This document shows positions 24,983 to 33,841 of a stretch of 64,000 nt of DNA, piece by piece. The stretch spans positions 257,608 to 321,607 of the forward strand of contig DFEK01000005.1 in assembly GCA_002368665.1 (NCBI GenBank), written 5' to 3'. The notes under the pieces were generated by a model, which ran no database searches, had not been told where the DNA came from, and saw nothing but the letters and a program-made list of their open reading frames with translations. A program made the translations under genes and the position numbers. The DNA is from Lachnospiraceae bacterium UBA3804 (GTDB lineage Bacteria; Bacillota; Clostridia; Lachnospirales; Lachnospiraceae). Each line of letters starts with the position of its first letter. The first letter of the stretch is position 1.

Positions 24983-25354
24983 ATGCCGAGAAAACCGAAG
25001 AAGCCGTGCGCTTATCCGGGCTGTCCCAACCTTACGGAAGGGAGATACTGTCCGGAACACCAGAGCAAAGTGAACAGTGAGTATGAGAAGTATGGGAGAG
25101 ATCCTAGAACAAAGAAGCGTTACGGAAGAGCGTGGAAAAGGATCCGTGATAAGTATGTGCAGGAGCATCCGTTCTGTGAACTGTGCTTCCAGCGTGGAGT
25201 GATCGTTCCTGTGGAAGAAGTTCATCATAAGAAGCCGCTGAGTGAAGGTGGTACGCACGATAGGAGCAATCTGATCGCGCTGTGCAAGTCGTGTCACTCG
25301 CGCATACATGCAGAGAGGGGAGACCGATGGGGAAAGCACCCGGAGGGGGAGTGA
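24983..25354 (+). CDS. HNH endonuclease of packaging module
   Basis: 123 residues. Zinc-binding Cys pairs (CAYPGCPN, CPEH), then HNH core: CELCFQRG, VEEVHHKKPLSEGG, RSNLIALCKSCHSRIH. Phage HNH proteins next to terminase assist DNA cleavage at cos sites. ATG 24983 chosen at MPRKPKKPC. Position just before the terminase small subunit fits that role. Confidence 0.9.
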   Translation: MPRKPKKPCAYPGCPNLTEGRYCPEHQSKVNSEYEKYGRDPRTKKRYGRAWKRIRDKYVQEHPFCELCFQRGVIVPVEEVHHKKPLSEGGTHDRSNLIALCKSCHSRIHAERGDRWGKHPEGE

Positions 25355-25436
25355 AAATCCCCACGCGTATGTTTCCCAGGGAACGGCGCGGGGGTCACAC
25401 GCACAAAAACAAGAAATCAAACGGGGTATTACCCCG
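25346..25436. other. Palindrome-rich gap, candidate packaging (cos) site
   Basis: The gap between the HNH and small terminase genes holds a GGGGA/TCCCC hairpin at 25346-25362 and a perfect CGGGGTA-T-TACCCCG palindrome at 25422-25436, with a G-rich and CACACGCAC stretch between. cos sites of HNH-type phages usually lie here. No overhang sequence can be read from one genome. Confidence 0.35.
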
Positions 25437-25459
25437 GCAGGGAATTGAGGTGAAGGAAA

Positions 25460-25996
25460 ATGGCCAAAGACGGGACTATGCGCGGCGGCGCAAGGGTCGG
25501 TTCCGGCAGGAAGTCCAAAGCCCTGACGGAAAAGATCGACAGCGGGCTTGCGGCAACGGTCATCGACCTTCCGGAGCCTGCGGAGATAAGCGGCGAGGAT
25601 GTACCGCCGGTGAAGGACTTCTTAAAGGCTGCTCAGAAGAGCGGCATTGACCTTTGCGCGGAGGATGTGTTTAAGGCAACCTTCCTCTGGCTGAAGGAAA
25701 GAGGCTGTGACCGGCTGGTGAATACGCAGCTGATCGAACAGTACGCAATGATGGTATCCAGATGGGTACAGTGCGAAACCTGCATATCGGAATACGGATT
25801 TCTGGCGAAGCATCCGACCACAGGGGCGGCAATAACAAGTCCCTATGTGACGATGAGCCAGAATTATCTGAAGCAGGTGAACCAGTGCTGGTACCAGATC
25901 TATCAGATCGTGAAGGAAAACTGCTCTGTCGAGTACGGCGGGGCGAATCCGCATGATGACCTGATGGAAAGACTGTTATCAGCGCGGAAGAAATAG
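25460..25996 (+). CDS. Terminase small subunit, P27 family
   Basis: 178 residues, with a basic Gly/Arg/Lys-rich N-terminus (RGGARVGSGRKSKALTEK), a central helical body (LWLKERGCDRLVNTQLIEQY, SRWVQCE) and the typical ending NPHDDLMERLL. It recognises phage DNA for packaging with the large subunit at 27974. Ribosome site GAGGTGAAGGAAA. Confidence 0.88.
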   Translation: MAKDGTMRGGARVGSGRKSKALTEKIDSGLAATVIDLPEPAEISGEDVPPVKDFLKAAQKSGIDLCAEDVFKATFLWLKERGCDRLVNTQLIEQYAMMVSRWVQCETCISEYGFLAKHPTTGAAITSPYVTMSQNYLKQVNQCWYQIYQIVKENCSVEYGGANPHDDLMERLLSARKK

Positions 25997-26006
25997 GAGG
26001 GTTTTG

Positions 26007-26444
26007 ATGAAATATGTGAAGAAAAAGTTGTCAGAACTGAAGCCTTATGAGAACAATCCGAGGATAAATGATGAGGCGGTGGACGATGTTGCGGAGAGCA
26101 TTAAGCAGTGTTCCTACATCGCACCGATCATTATTGACGAGGATGGCGTGATCCTAGCAGGGCATACCAGATATAAAGCACTGAAGAAGCTGGGATATAA
26201 GGAATGCGAGGTTGTCATTGCTTCCGACCTGACAGAGGAACAGAAGAAAAAGTATCGTCTTTATGACAACAAGACGGCGGAGATGGCTTCCTGGGATCAG
26301 AAGAAGCTGAGCGCGGAACTGTGTGATGTGGATTTTCAGGGATATGATTTCGGACAGCCTGAGATGGCGCTTCCGGATGAAGCTGAAGAGGACGGTCCGA
26401 AGATGATGACCTGTCCGTGCTGCGGGGAGGTGTTCGAGGTATGA
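26007..26444 (+). CDS. Short ParB-like protein with Cys pair, copy A
   Basis: 145 residues. ParB N-domain: LKPYENNPRINDEAVDDVAE, then IIIDEDGVILAGHTRYKALK (the GHTRYxA motif), but no HTH. Ends with CPCCGEVFEV, half a zinc ribbon. Such proteins lie beside phage DNA methyltransferases and may guide or feed modification. It shares most of its sequence with the next gene, so the pair arose by duplication. ATG 26007 follows GGAGG by 6 bases. Confidence 0.85.
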   Translation: MKYVKKKLSELKPYENNPRINDEAVDDVAESIKQCSYIAPIIIDEDGVILAGHTRYKALKKLGYKECEVVIASDLTEEQKKKYRLYDNKTAEMASWDQKKLSAELCDVDFQGYDFGQPEMALPDEAEEDGPKMMTCPCCGEVFEV

Positions 26445-26935
26445 AGCTGCAGAAGTTAAAGATGGCTGACATTGAGCCATATAAGAATAATCCTCGTAAG
26501 AACGATGATGCAGTGAATGCCGTTGCGGAAAGCATCCGCCAGTGCAGTTATATCACACCGATCATCGTGGATGAGGATCATGTGATCATCGCAGGCCACA
26601 CCAGATACAAGGCGCTTGTCGCTCTGGGAATGGATGATGTGGAATGTTTGGTCTGCGACGGGCTGACGGATGAACAGAAGAAAAAATACAGGTTCCTGGA
26701 TAACAAGACCGGCGAAAAGGCAACATGGGATCTGATGAAGTTGGAAGTCGAACTGGAAGGACTTAATCTGGAAGGGTTCGACTTTTTTGGTATGGCGGAA
26801 GACCTGCCGGTGGATGGTAACGGCAGCGGCGGTTCTGGGAAGGAACTGACCGGCACCACGGAAATAGATGCGGAGGTGTTTGGGGATGAAGAGTTCAAAT
26901 ACGAATGCCCGAACTGCGGTTTCCGGTTCAACTGA
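26441..26935 (+). CDS. Short ParB-like protein with Cys pair, copy B
   Basis: 164 residues, paralogue of the previous gene: IEPYKNNPRKNDDAVNAVAE, HVIIAGHTRYKALVALG, DEQKKKYRFLDNKTGEKATW. It has a longer Gly/Ser linker and ends in YECPNCGFRFN, again a Cys-x2-Cys knuckle. Starts inside the stop of copy A (4-base overlap) and overlaps the methyltransferase gene by 50 bases, so the three are one translational unit. Confidence 0.85.
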   Translation: MKLQKLKMADIEPYKNNPRKNDDAVNAVAESIRQCSYITPIIVDEDHVIIAGHTRYKALVALGMDDVECLVCDGLTDEQKKKYRFLDNKTGEKATWDLMKLEVELEGLNLEGFDFFGMAEDLPVDGNGSGGSGKELTGTTEIDAEVFGDEEFKYECPNCGFRFN

Positions 26936-27977
26936 GTTTCCGTGGAAGTGGAACCTGTCCGATCTGGAAAAGAGACCAAAGCATGGTCATACCGTGTTTT
27001 CCTGCTTCTCCTGCGGCGGCGGTTCCTCAATGGGATATAAGCTTGCGGGATTTGATGTTGTTGGGAACTGCGAGATCGATCCCGATATGATGAAAGTCTA
27101 CAAGCAGAATAATCATCCGAAGCACAGCTTCCTTATGGATATCAGGGATTTCCTGAAGCTGCCGGATGAAAAGATACCGGAAGAGTTGTTTCATCTGGAT
27201 GTGCTGGACGGTTCTCCGCCCTGCTCTGTGTTTTCGACGGCGGGAGTCAGGGAAGAAGGCTGGAATACAGAGAAGGTATTCCGGGAGGGACAGGCAAAGC
27301 AGAGGCTGGATGACCTGTTCCTTTATTTCATAGCGATAGCGAAGCGGTTGCAGCCGAAGGTTGTGATCGCGGAGAACGTGAAGGGTATCATTATCGGAAA
27401 CGCGAAGGGCTGGGTCAACCAGATCGTGAAGGGCTTTGATGATGCCGGATATACGGTGCAGATATTTCTGTTCAATGCCGCGAGGATGGGCGTGCCTCAG
27501 AAGAGAGAGCGCGTCTTTTTTATCGCGCATCGGAAGGATCTGGATTATCTGAAGCTTTCCATGAACTTCAATTCAAAGCCGATTCCGTTTAAGGATGTCC
27601 GGGAGCCGTATGGAAAGGCGATGGATCCGAACAGTATGCAGGCAAAGCTTCTGAAATACAGGATTCCTTCTGACAGGTGCATTGCGGATATTAATGAGCG
27701 GGTAAGGAAGGTGAAAAACAACGGCTTTTCCACTCCGATCAACAGGGATGATGAGCCGATACAGACGATTGTTGCCGGCAGCAGCCTTTACCGGATGTGC
27801 GATGGCCTGCTTATGACGGATAAGGATATTATCAGCTGCCAGACATTTCCGCAGGATTACGACTTTATGGACCAGAGCGTCCAGTATATCTGCGGCATGA
27901 GCGTTCCGCCGGTCATGATGGCGAAGATCTCCGAGCAGGTGTACAGGCAGTGGCTTAAAGGTGGTGATGCGGATTGA
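26886..27977 (+). CDS. Phage DNA (cytosine-5) methyltransferase
   Basis: 363 residues. Motif I variant FSCFSCGGGSSMG, catalytic motif DGSPPCSVFS (Cys near 112), ENVKG, GVPQKRERVFFIAH and a C-terminal motif VPPVMMAKI. The start at 26886 is chosen for GGAGG nine bases upstream. Lies between the ParB-like pair and the large terminase. Distinct from the Dcm-like enzyme of the defence island, so the element has two cytosine methyltransferases. Likely protects phage DNA from host nucleases. Confidence 0.88.
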   Translation: MKSSNTNARTAVSGSTEFPWKWNLSDLEKRPKHGHTVFSCFSCGGGSSMGYKLAGFDVVGNCEIDPDMMKVYKQNNHPKHSFLMDIRDFLKLPDEKIPEELFHLDVLDGSPPCSVFSTAGVREEGWNTEKVFREGQAKQRLDDLFLYFIAIAKRLQPKVVIAENVKGIIIGNAKGWVNQIVKGFDDAGYTVQIFLFNAARMGVPQKRERVFFIAHRKDLDYLKLSMNFNSKPIPFKDVREPYGKAMDPNSMQAKLLKYRIPSDRCIADINERVRKVKNNGFSTPINRDDEPIQTIVAGSSLYRMCDGLLMTDKDIISCQTFPQDYDFMDQSVQYICGMSVPPVMMAKISEQVYRQWLKGGDAD

Positions 27978-29581
27978 AGATGCGGAAACTTAAAAAATAT
28001 AAGCCGACAAAGTTCAAGGCGAAAGATTCTGTCTATGACAAGGACGCGGCGGATTTTGCGGTGAATTTCATCCAGTGCCTTTGCCACACAAAAGGAACCT
28101 GGGCGGGAAAACCGTTTGAACTGATCGACTGGCAGGAACAGATCATCCGGGATGTGTTCGGAACCATGAAGCCGAACGGATACCGGCAGTTCAACACGGC
28201 ATATATCGAGATCCCGAAGAAACAAGGTAAGTCAGAACTGGCCGCGGCGGTTGCGCTTTTGCTTTGTTGTGGAGATGGAGAGGAAAGAGCCGAGGTTTAT
28301 GGATGCGCGGCTGACCGACAGCAGGCTTCCATAGTTTTTGAGGTTGCAGCGGATATGGTCAGGATGTGTCCAGCTCTGAATAAGAGGGTGAAGATCCTGG
28401 CTTCCCAGAAGAGGATCATCTTCCAGCCGACCAACAGCTTTTATCAGGTGCTTTCAGCAGAGGCTTATTCAAAGCATGGCTTCAATATCCACGGAGTTGT
28501 GTTTGACGAATTGCATACGCAGCCGAACAGGAAGCTTTTTGATGTAATGACGAAGGGTTCCGGCGATGCAAGAATGCAGCCGCTTTATTTCCTGATCACG
28601 ACTGCCGGGACGGATACAAACAGTATCTGCTATGAAACGCATCAGAAGGCGAAGGATATTCTGGAAGGCCGCAAGATTGATCCGACATTTTATCCGGTGA
28701 TCTATGGCGCGGATGAATCCGATGACTGGACGGATCCGAAGGTCTGGAAGAAGGCGAACCCTTCACTTGATATCACGGTTGGTATCGACAAGGTAAAAGC
28801 GGCCTGTGAGTCAGCAAAGCAGAATCCGGGAGAGGAAAATTCATTCCGGCAGTTGAGGCTGAACCAGTGGGTGAAGCAGGCGGTCAGATGGATGCCGATG
28901 GAGAAATGGGATGCCTGCGCTTTTCCTGTGGATGTGGACGAATTGGAAGGGCGTGTCTGCTATGGCGGTCTGGACTTATCCAGTACGACTGACCTGACAG
29001 CGTTTGCCCTGGTATTTCCGCCTGTGGATGAAGAGGATAAATACATTGTGCTTCCTTATTTCTGGGTTCCGGAGGAAACACTGGATCTGAGAGTGAAAAG
29101 GGATCATGTTCCGTATGATGTCTGGGAGCGGAAAGGTTTTCTGGAAACAACGGAAGGGAATGTGGTTCATTACGCATATATCGAGAAATTCATTGAGCGC
29201 CTGGGTGAGAGGTTCTACATCAGGGAGATTGCTTATGACCGGTGGGGAGCAACGCAGTTATCGCAGGATCTGGAAGGAATGGGATTCACGGTGGTTCCTT
29301 TCGGCCAGGGTTTTGCTTCGATGTCCCCGCCGACCAAGGAATTGATGCGGCTGGTGCTGGAGCAGAAGATCGCACATGGCGGTCATCCGGTTCTGCGGTG
29401 GAACATGGATAACATTTATATCCGGACGGATCCGGCAGGCAACATCAAGGCGGATAAGGCAAAGTCCACGGAGAAGATTGATGGTGCCATTGCGATGATC
29501 ATGGCTCTGGACAGGGCGATCCGGTGCGGCAATGAGAAGGAAGAATCAGTTTATGACACAAGAGGTTTACTTGTTTTCTAA
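27974..29581 (+). CDS. Terminase large subunit
   Basis: 535 residues. ATPase: YIEIPKKQGKSELAAAVALL (Walker A), HGVVFDELHTQPN (Walker B), LITTAGTD (coupling). Nuclease: YGGLDLSSTTDLTAFALVF (first metal Asp) and YDRWGATQL. Complete. Start is TTG 27974 (ribosome site AAAGGTGG 7 bases upstream) or ATG 27980. Overlaps the methyltransferase stop by 4 bases. Cuts and pumps DNA into the prohead. Confidence 0.93.
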   Translation: MKMRKLKKYKPTKFKAKDSVYDKDAADFAVNFIQCLCHTKGTWAGKPFELIDWQEQIIRDVFGTMKPNGYRQFNTAYIEIPKKQGKSELAAAVALLLCCGDGEERAEVYGCAADRQQASIVFEVAADMVRMCPALNKRVKILASQKRIIFQPTNSFYQVLSAEAYSKHGFNIHGVVFDELHTQPNRKLFDVMTKGSGDARMQPLYFLITTAGTDTNSICYETHQKAKDILEGRKIDPTFYPVIYGADESDDWTDPKVWKKANPSLDITVGIDKVKAACESAKQNPGEENSFRQLRLNQWVKQAVRWMPMEKWDACAFPVDVDELEGRVCYGGLDLSSTTDLTAFALVFPPVDEEDKYIVLPYFWVPEETLDLRVKRDHVPYDVWERKGFLETTEGNVVHYAYIEKFIERLGERFYIREIAYDRWGATQLSQDLEGMGFTVVPFGQGFASMSPPTKELMRLVLEQKIAHGGHPVLRWNMDNIYIRTDPAGNIKADKAKSTEKIDGAIAMIMALDRAIRCGNEKEESVYDTRGLLVF

Positions 29582-29599
29582 CGAATGGAGGGCGTGGTT

Positions 29600-30946
29600 A
29601 TGGGAATACTGAGCGGTTTATTTCGGAGCAGGGATAAGCCTAAGGATAGGACGGCAGGAAGCAGCTACAGCTTCTTTCTTGGAGGTACTTCGAGTGGCAA
29701 GTATGTGACCGAGAGATCTGCGATGCAGATGACGGCGGTGTACTGCTGCGTGAGGATCCTGTCGGAAGCGGTGGCGAGCCTGCCATTACAATTTTACAGA
29801 TATACCGACGATGGCGGTAAAGAGAAAGCGGTGGAACATCCGCTTTATTTTTTGCTCCATGATGAGCCGAATCCGGAGATGACTTCCTTTATATTCCGTG
29901 AGACTCTGATGACACATTTGCTCCTGTGGGGCAATGCCTACAGTCAGATTATCCGCAACGGCAAGGGTGAAGTTGTGGCTCTGTATCCGCTGATGCCGGA
30001 TCGGATGAAGGTGGATCGTGATGAGCACGGAAGGCTTTATTACGAATATACCGTCTATGATTCGGACGATGTGGACGGAAGGAAAGGTACCAACAAGGTT
30101 GGAAGGACGGTAAGGCTTCAGCCTCATGATGTGCTGCATATTCCGGGACTTGGCTTTGACGGTCTGGTTGGCTACAGTCCGATCGCTATGGCCAAGAACG
30201 CTATTGGCCTTGCGATCGCTACGGAAGAATACGGCAGCAAGTTCTTTGCGAATGGTGCGGCTCCTTCCGGTGTGCTGGAGCATCCGGGGACTATTAAGGA
30301 TCCGAGCAAGGTGAGGGAAAGCTGGCAGGCGACCTTCGGAGGAAGCGGCAATGCGAATAAGATTGCAGTTTTGGAAGAGGGCATGAAGTACACGCCGATC
30401 AGTATCAGCCCTGAGCAGGCTCAGTTCCTGGAAACAAGGAAGTTCCAGATCGATGAGATCGCAAGGATCTTCCGTGTGCCGCCTCATATGATCGGTGACC
30501 TGGAGAAGTCCAGCTTCAACAACATTGAGCAGCAGTCGCTGGAATTTGTGAAGTACACGCTGGATCCCTGGGTAAGCCGTTGGGAGCAGGCAATGGTGAG
30601 AGCATTGCTGACTCCGGATGAGAAGAAGAAATTCTTCTTTAAGTTCAATGTGGACGGTTTGCTCCGTGGTGATTATCAGAGCAGGATGAACGGCTATGCG
30701 ACAGCCAGACAGAACGGCTGGATGTCAGCAAACGATATCCGAGAATTGGAGAATCTGGATAGGATCCCGGAGGAAGACGGCGGTGATCTGTATTTGGTAA
30801 ACGGAAATATGGTTCCGCTTGTATCGGCTGGTGCTGCATACAACTTGGAACATGAGAACGGGAAGGAGGAAAATCCTGATGAAGAAGTTTTGGAACTGGA
30901 AGAGCAGAAAGATCAGAGACCAGGCTTCAGGCGAAGAGGTGGCTGA
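29600..30946 (+). CDS. Phage portal protein, HK97 type
   Basis: 448 residues from the ATG at 29600, which has GGAGG 8 bases upstream; an ATG at 29585 would include that site. Features: SAMQMTAVYCCVRILSEAVA, PLYFLLHDEPNPEMTSF, GLVGYSPIAMAKNAIGLAI, RVPPHMIGDLEKSSFNNIEQ (the portal signature). The portal is the DNA channel of the head. The 3' end overlaps the protease gene by 68 bases. Confidence 0.93.
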   Translation: MGILSGLFRSRDKPKDRTAGSSYSFFLGGTSSGKYVTERSAMQMTAVYCCVRILSEAVASLPLQFYRYTDDGGKEKAVEHPLYFLLHDEPNPEMTSFIFRETLMTHLLLWGNAYSQIIRNGKGEVVALYPLMPDRMKVDRDEHGRLYYEYTVYDSDDVDGRKGTNKVGRTVRLQPHDVLHIPGLGFDGLVGYSPIAMAKNAIGLAIATEEYGSKFFANGAAPSGVLEHPGTIKDPSKVRESWQATFGGSGNANKIAVLEEGMKYTPISISPEQAQFLETRKFQIDEIARIFRVPPHMIGDLEKSSFNNIEQQSLEFVKYTLDPWVSRWEQAMVRALLTPDEKKKFFFKFNVDGLLRGDYQSRMNGYATARQNGWMSANDIRELENLDRIPEEDGGDLYLVNGNMVPLVSAGAAYNLEHENGKEENPDEEVLELEEQKDQRPGFRRRGG

Positions 30947-31664
30947 GAGGGTGCTTTTCCTTAACGGTATGATCGCTGAAGAGAGCTGGTTTGATGATGA
31001 TATTACGCCGGAGCTCTTTCGAGAAGAGTTAAATGCCGGGAAAGGTAATGTTACAGTCTGGATCAACAGTCCGGGTGGGGATTGCGTGGCAGCGGCTCAG
31101 ATCTATAACATGCTGATGGATTATAAGGGCGATGTGACTGTAAAAATCGATGGTCTTGCGGCATCTGCTGCAAGTGTGATCGCTATGGCAGGCACGAAGG
31201 TTCTTATGAGTCCGGTAAGTATGCTGATGATCCATAATCCGGCAACTATCGCTTTTGGTGATAAGGGCGAGATGCAGAAGGCAATCCATATGCTTGCGGA
31301 GGTGAAGGAAAGCATCATGAATGCTTATGAGATAAAGACCGGTCTTAACAGGCAGAAGATTTCAAGCATGATGGATGCCGAGACCTGGATGAATGCACAT
31401 AAGGCTGTGGAGCTTGGCTTTGCGGATGGCATTCTGGAAAGGGAAGAAGCTGTGGAAGATGTCGGGGCACCTGATGTTTCGGCGATGTATTCCAAAGCAG
31501 CGGTGACTAATTCACTCAGGGATAAGATTGTGGCGAAGTGTAAGATCAAGCCGCCTGAGGAAAGTTGCACCGGTGCAACTGAGGTAACTAAAGACAGTGT
31601 TGTTGATGGGCGTTCCGCTGATGAAGTCAGGGAGCGCTTAAATTTTATCAAGAGATTCATTTAA
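30879..31664 (+). CDS. ClpP-type head maturation protease
   Basis: 261 residues. ClpP fold with INSPGGDCVAAAQIYNML (oxyanion loop), LAASAASVIAMAG (nucleophile Ser), MLMIHNPA (catalytic His) and MDAETWMNAHKAVELGFAD (Asp region). Cleaves scaffold parts of the capsid protein encoded next. ATG 30879 has GGAAGGAGG 8 bases upstream. Long overlap with the portal gene couples the two. Confidence 0.92.
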   Translation: MKKFWNWKSRKIRDQASGEEVAERVLFLNGMIAEESWFDDDITPELFREELNAGKGNVTVWINSPGGDCVAAAQIYNMLMDYKGDVTVKIDGLAASAASVIAMAGTKVLMSPVSMLMIHNPATIAFGDKGEMQKAIHMLAEVKESIMNAYEIKTGLNRQKISSMMDAETWMNAHKAVELGFADGILEREEAVEDVGAPDVSAMYSKAAVTNSLRDKIVAKCKIKPPEESCTGATEVTKDSVVDGRSADEVRERLNFIKRFI

Positions 31665-31678
31665 GGAGGATATGACCT

Positions 31679-32857
31679 ATGACTATCAATGAAATGATTC
31701 AGAAGAGAGCAAAGGTGTGGGAAACAGCAAAGAATTTTGTGGATACCCATGAGAATGAGAATGGGGTTCTTTCCGCTGAGGATAACGAAACCTATTCCAG
31801 AATGGAGAAGGAGATCGAGAATCTGACTGCCGCTATTGATCGCCAGCAGAGAGCCGAGGCAAGAGAGGCTGAGCTTAACAGACCTGTGAATACTCCTATT
31901 ACCGAGAGACCTGCAAAGCAGGTGGAGGAAAAGACCGGTCGTGCTTCCAATGCGTATAAGGAAGACTTCGGGGCACATCTCCGTGGACAGAGACTTGTTC
32001 ATAATGTGCTTTCCGAGGGCGTGCAGGCAGATGGCGGCTACCTTGTGCCGGAAGAGTTCGAGCGTCAGATCGTGATGGGGCTTGATGAGGCGAATGTGGT
32101 GAGAGGGCTTGCGAAGGTCATTACCACAAGTGCTGAGAGAAAGATCCCTGTTGCGGCGACACACTCTACCGCTGCATGGACTGCTGAGAACGGGGCTTAC
32201 ACTCCGAGTGATCCTTCCTTCGATCAGAAGACTATCGATGCTTATAAGCTTACTGATCTTGTGAAGGTGTCCATCGAGCTTCTTCAGGATTCCGCTTTCA
32301 ATCTGGAAGAGTATATTGCAGCAGAGTTTGCAAGAGCTTTCGGTATTGCAGAGGAAGAGGCTTTCTGTGTGGGTACCGGTACCGGTCAGCCTACGGGTAT
32401 CTTTACCGCAAAAGGCGGACAGGTGGGTGTTACTGCAGGGGCAACCAATGCGATCACTGCCGATGAGCTGATCAGCCTTGTATATGCACTGAAGAGTCCT
32501 TACCGTAGAAACGCAAAGTTCCTTATGAACGATGCAACGATTGCGGCAATCCGTAAGCTTAAGGACGGCAACGGCGTATATCTCTGGCAGCCTTCGCTTC
32601 AGGCAGGTGAGCCTGACAAGCTGCTTGGATATGAGCTTTACACCAGTCCTTATGTGCCTACGGTTGCGGCTGAGGCACTTACTGTTGCGTTCGGTGATTT
32701 TAAGAATTACTGGATCGCTGACCGTTCCGGAAGAACCGTACAGAGACTCAACGAGCTCTACAGCACCAACGGCCAGGTTGGCTTTGTGGCAACCGAGAGA
32801 GTTGACGGTAAGGTGATCCTTCCTGAGGGCATCCAGCTTCTTAAGATGAAGGCGTGA
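31679..32857 (+). CDS. Major capsid protein, HK97 fold
   Basis: 392 residues. Residues 1-100 form a coiled-coil delta domain used as internal scaffold. The capsid domain starts near 105 (HLRGQRLVHNVLSEGVQADG, GYLVPEEFERQIV), with TDLVKVSIELLQDSAFNLEE and GTGTGQPTGIF. The delta domain is expected to be removed by the protease upstream. Strong ribosome site AAGGAGGATATGACC. Confidence 0.95.
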   Translation: MTINEMIQKRAKVWETAKNFVDTHENENGVLSAEDNETYSRMEKEIENLTAAIDRQQRAEAREAELNRPVNTPITERPAKQVEEKTGRASNAYKEDFGAHLRGQRLVHNVLSEGVQADGGYLVPEEFERQIVMGLDEANVVRGLAKVITTSAERKIPVAATHSTAAWTAENGAYTPSDPSFDQKTIDAYKLTDLVKVSIELLQDSAFNLEEYIAAEFARAFGIAEEEAFCVGTGTGQPTGIFTAKGGQVGVTAGATNAITADELISLVYALKSPYRRNAKFLMNDATIAAIRKLKDGNGVYLWQPSLQAGEPDKLLGYELYTSPYVPTVAAEALTVAFGDFKNYWIADRSGRTVQRLNELYSTNGQVGFVATERVDGKVILPEGIQLLKMKA

Positions 32858-32871
32858 GGATAAATGTTAGA

Positions 32872-32895
32872 GGGGGTCGCGAATTTGCGACTCCC
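32872..32895 (+). terminator. Hairpin after capsid gene, weak terminator
   Basis: GGGGGTCGC (32872-32880) pairs with GCGACTCCC (32887-32895) with one wobble pair and a GAATTT loop. Only a broken T stretch follows (TTGGATTTT), so it may attenuate transcription after the highly expressed capsid gene or stabilise its mRNA. Confidence 0.45.
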
Positions 32896-32915
32896 TTGGA
32901 TTTTGGAGGTGTGAG

Positions 32916-33170
32916 ATGAGCGAATATAACGCAAAGAATTATACAGAGCAGGGCGGCGATGTGACTCATATCGGAGGAAAGCTGATCATTGAAGATGGCG
33001 GTTCCATTGAGGGCCTTCCTGCTGCTGAGAATCAGGCTGCCAGTGAAGCGAGTACTATTGCAGCTTTGAAGGAAGATTTCAATGGTCTTTTGGATAAGCT
33101 GAAGGCCGCCGGGCTTATGGCTGCAGATGCTGAATCTGATTCAAGTGAAGATGAACCCGGTGGGGAATAA
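32916..33170 (+). CDS. Head fiber/decoration-like protein
   Basis: 84 residues: N-terminal NYTEQGGDVTHIGGKLIIED like phage head fiber proteins, then a Glu/Ala-rich helix and acidic tail (DSSEDEPGGE). Lies directly after capsid, the usual place for decoration proteins. Ribosome site TTGGAGGTGTGAG. Confidence 0.75.
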   Translation: MSEYNAKNYTEQGGDVTHIGGKLIIEDGGSIEGLPAAENQAASEASTIAALKEDFNGLLDKLKAAGLMAADAESDSSEDEPGGE

Positions 33171-33222
33171 AAAATCTGGCGGTGGGAAGTTCCTGCCGCC
33201 TTTGTTACAGGAGAGTGATCGG

Positions 33223-33498
33223 ATGAAAGTGACTGTGGAAGAGATGAAGAATTATCTGCGGATCGACTTCGAGGATGATGATTCATTACTGGAAAACTTT
33301 ATAGCAACGGCGAAGAAGCAGTGCATGGATATCCTGAGAACGGATGATGAGGCTGATCTTGATGCGGCTCAGAACGGGAAGATTGCCGTGATGTTTACGG
33401 TAGCTTATCTGTATGAGCATCGGGAAGAGGCGGATCATCATGCGCTTGATCTGACTCTGAGGGCTCTGTTATTCGGGAGCCGGAAGGAGGGATTCTGA
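33223..33498 (+). CDS. Head-tail connector protein, gp6-like
   Basis: 91 residues: VEEMKNYLRIDFEDDDSLLE, IATAKKQCMDILRTD, AVMFTVAYLYEHREE, the pattern of the gp6/DNA-packaging connector family that forms the ring below the portal. ATG 33223 with CAGGAGAGTGATCGG upstream. Overlaps the next gene by one base. Confidence 0.88.
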   Translation: MKVTVEEMKNYLRIDFEDDDSLLENFIATAKKQCMDILRTDDEADLDAAQNGKIAVMFTVAYLYEHREEADHHALDLTLRALLFGSRKEGF

Positions 33499-33839
33499 TG
33501 ATACCGGCACTACTCAATGAAAAGGTCGTATTTCTGAAAAATACCGTGATAACAGATGCCGTCGGAAATCATACGAATGAGTGGGATGAGTATTATACCT
33601 GCTTTGCAACCATCGGCGGTGAAGGGCTGGCAAGCTCAAAGGAAGAAGAGGTTGCCGGTACTACTGTTGAGGATGTGGCGATGACGGTTACGGTGCGGTA
33701 TTGCGCGAAAACGGCAGCTATTACTTCCACTGGTTACAGGATTTTGTTCAAGGGTGAGTTCTATGACATCGTGAATGTTGATCATATGAACTTTAAGAAG
33801 AAGTCGCTGAAGTTCAGCTGTCGGAAAGTGAGGCGGTGA
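33498..33839 (+). CDS. Head closure (head-tail adaptor) protein
   Basis: 113 residues: ALLNEKVVFLKNTVITDAVG, NEWDEYYTCFATIGGEG, TGYRILFKGEFYDIVNVDHM. This fits the small beta-rich head closure family (SPP1 gp16-like). It sits between the connector and tail-completion genes, in the conserved order. Confidence 0.85.
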   Translation: MIPALLNEKVVFLKNTVITDAVGNHTNEWDEYYTCFATIGGEGLASSKEEEVAGTTVEDVAMTVTVRYCAKTAAITSTGYRILFKGEFYDIVNVDHMNFKKKSLKFSCRKVRR

Positions 33840-33841
33840 TC

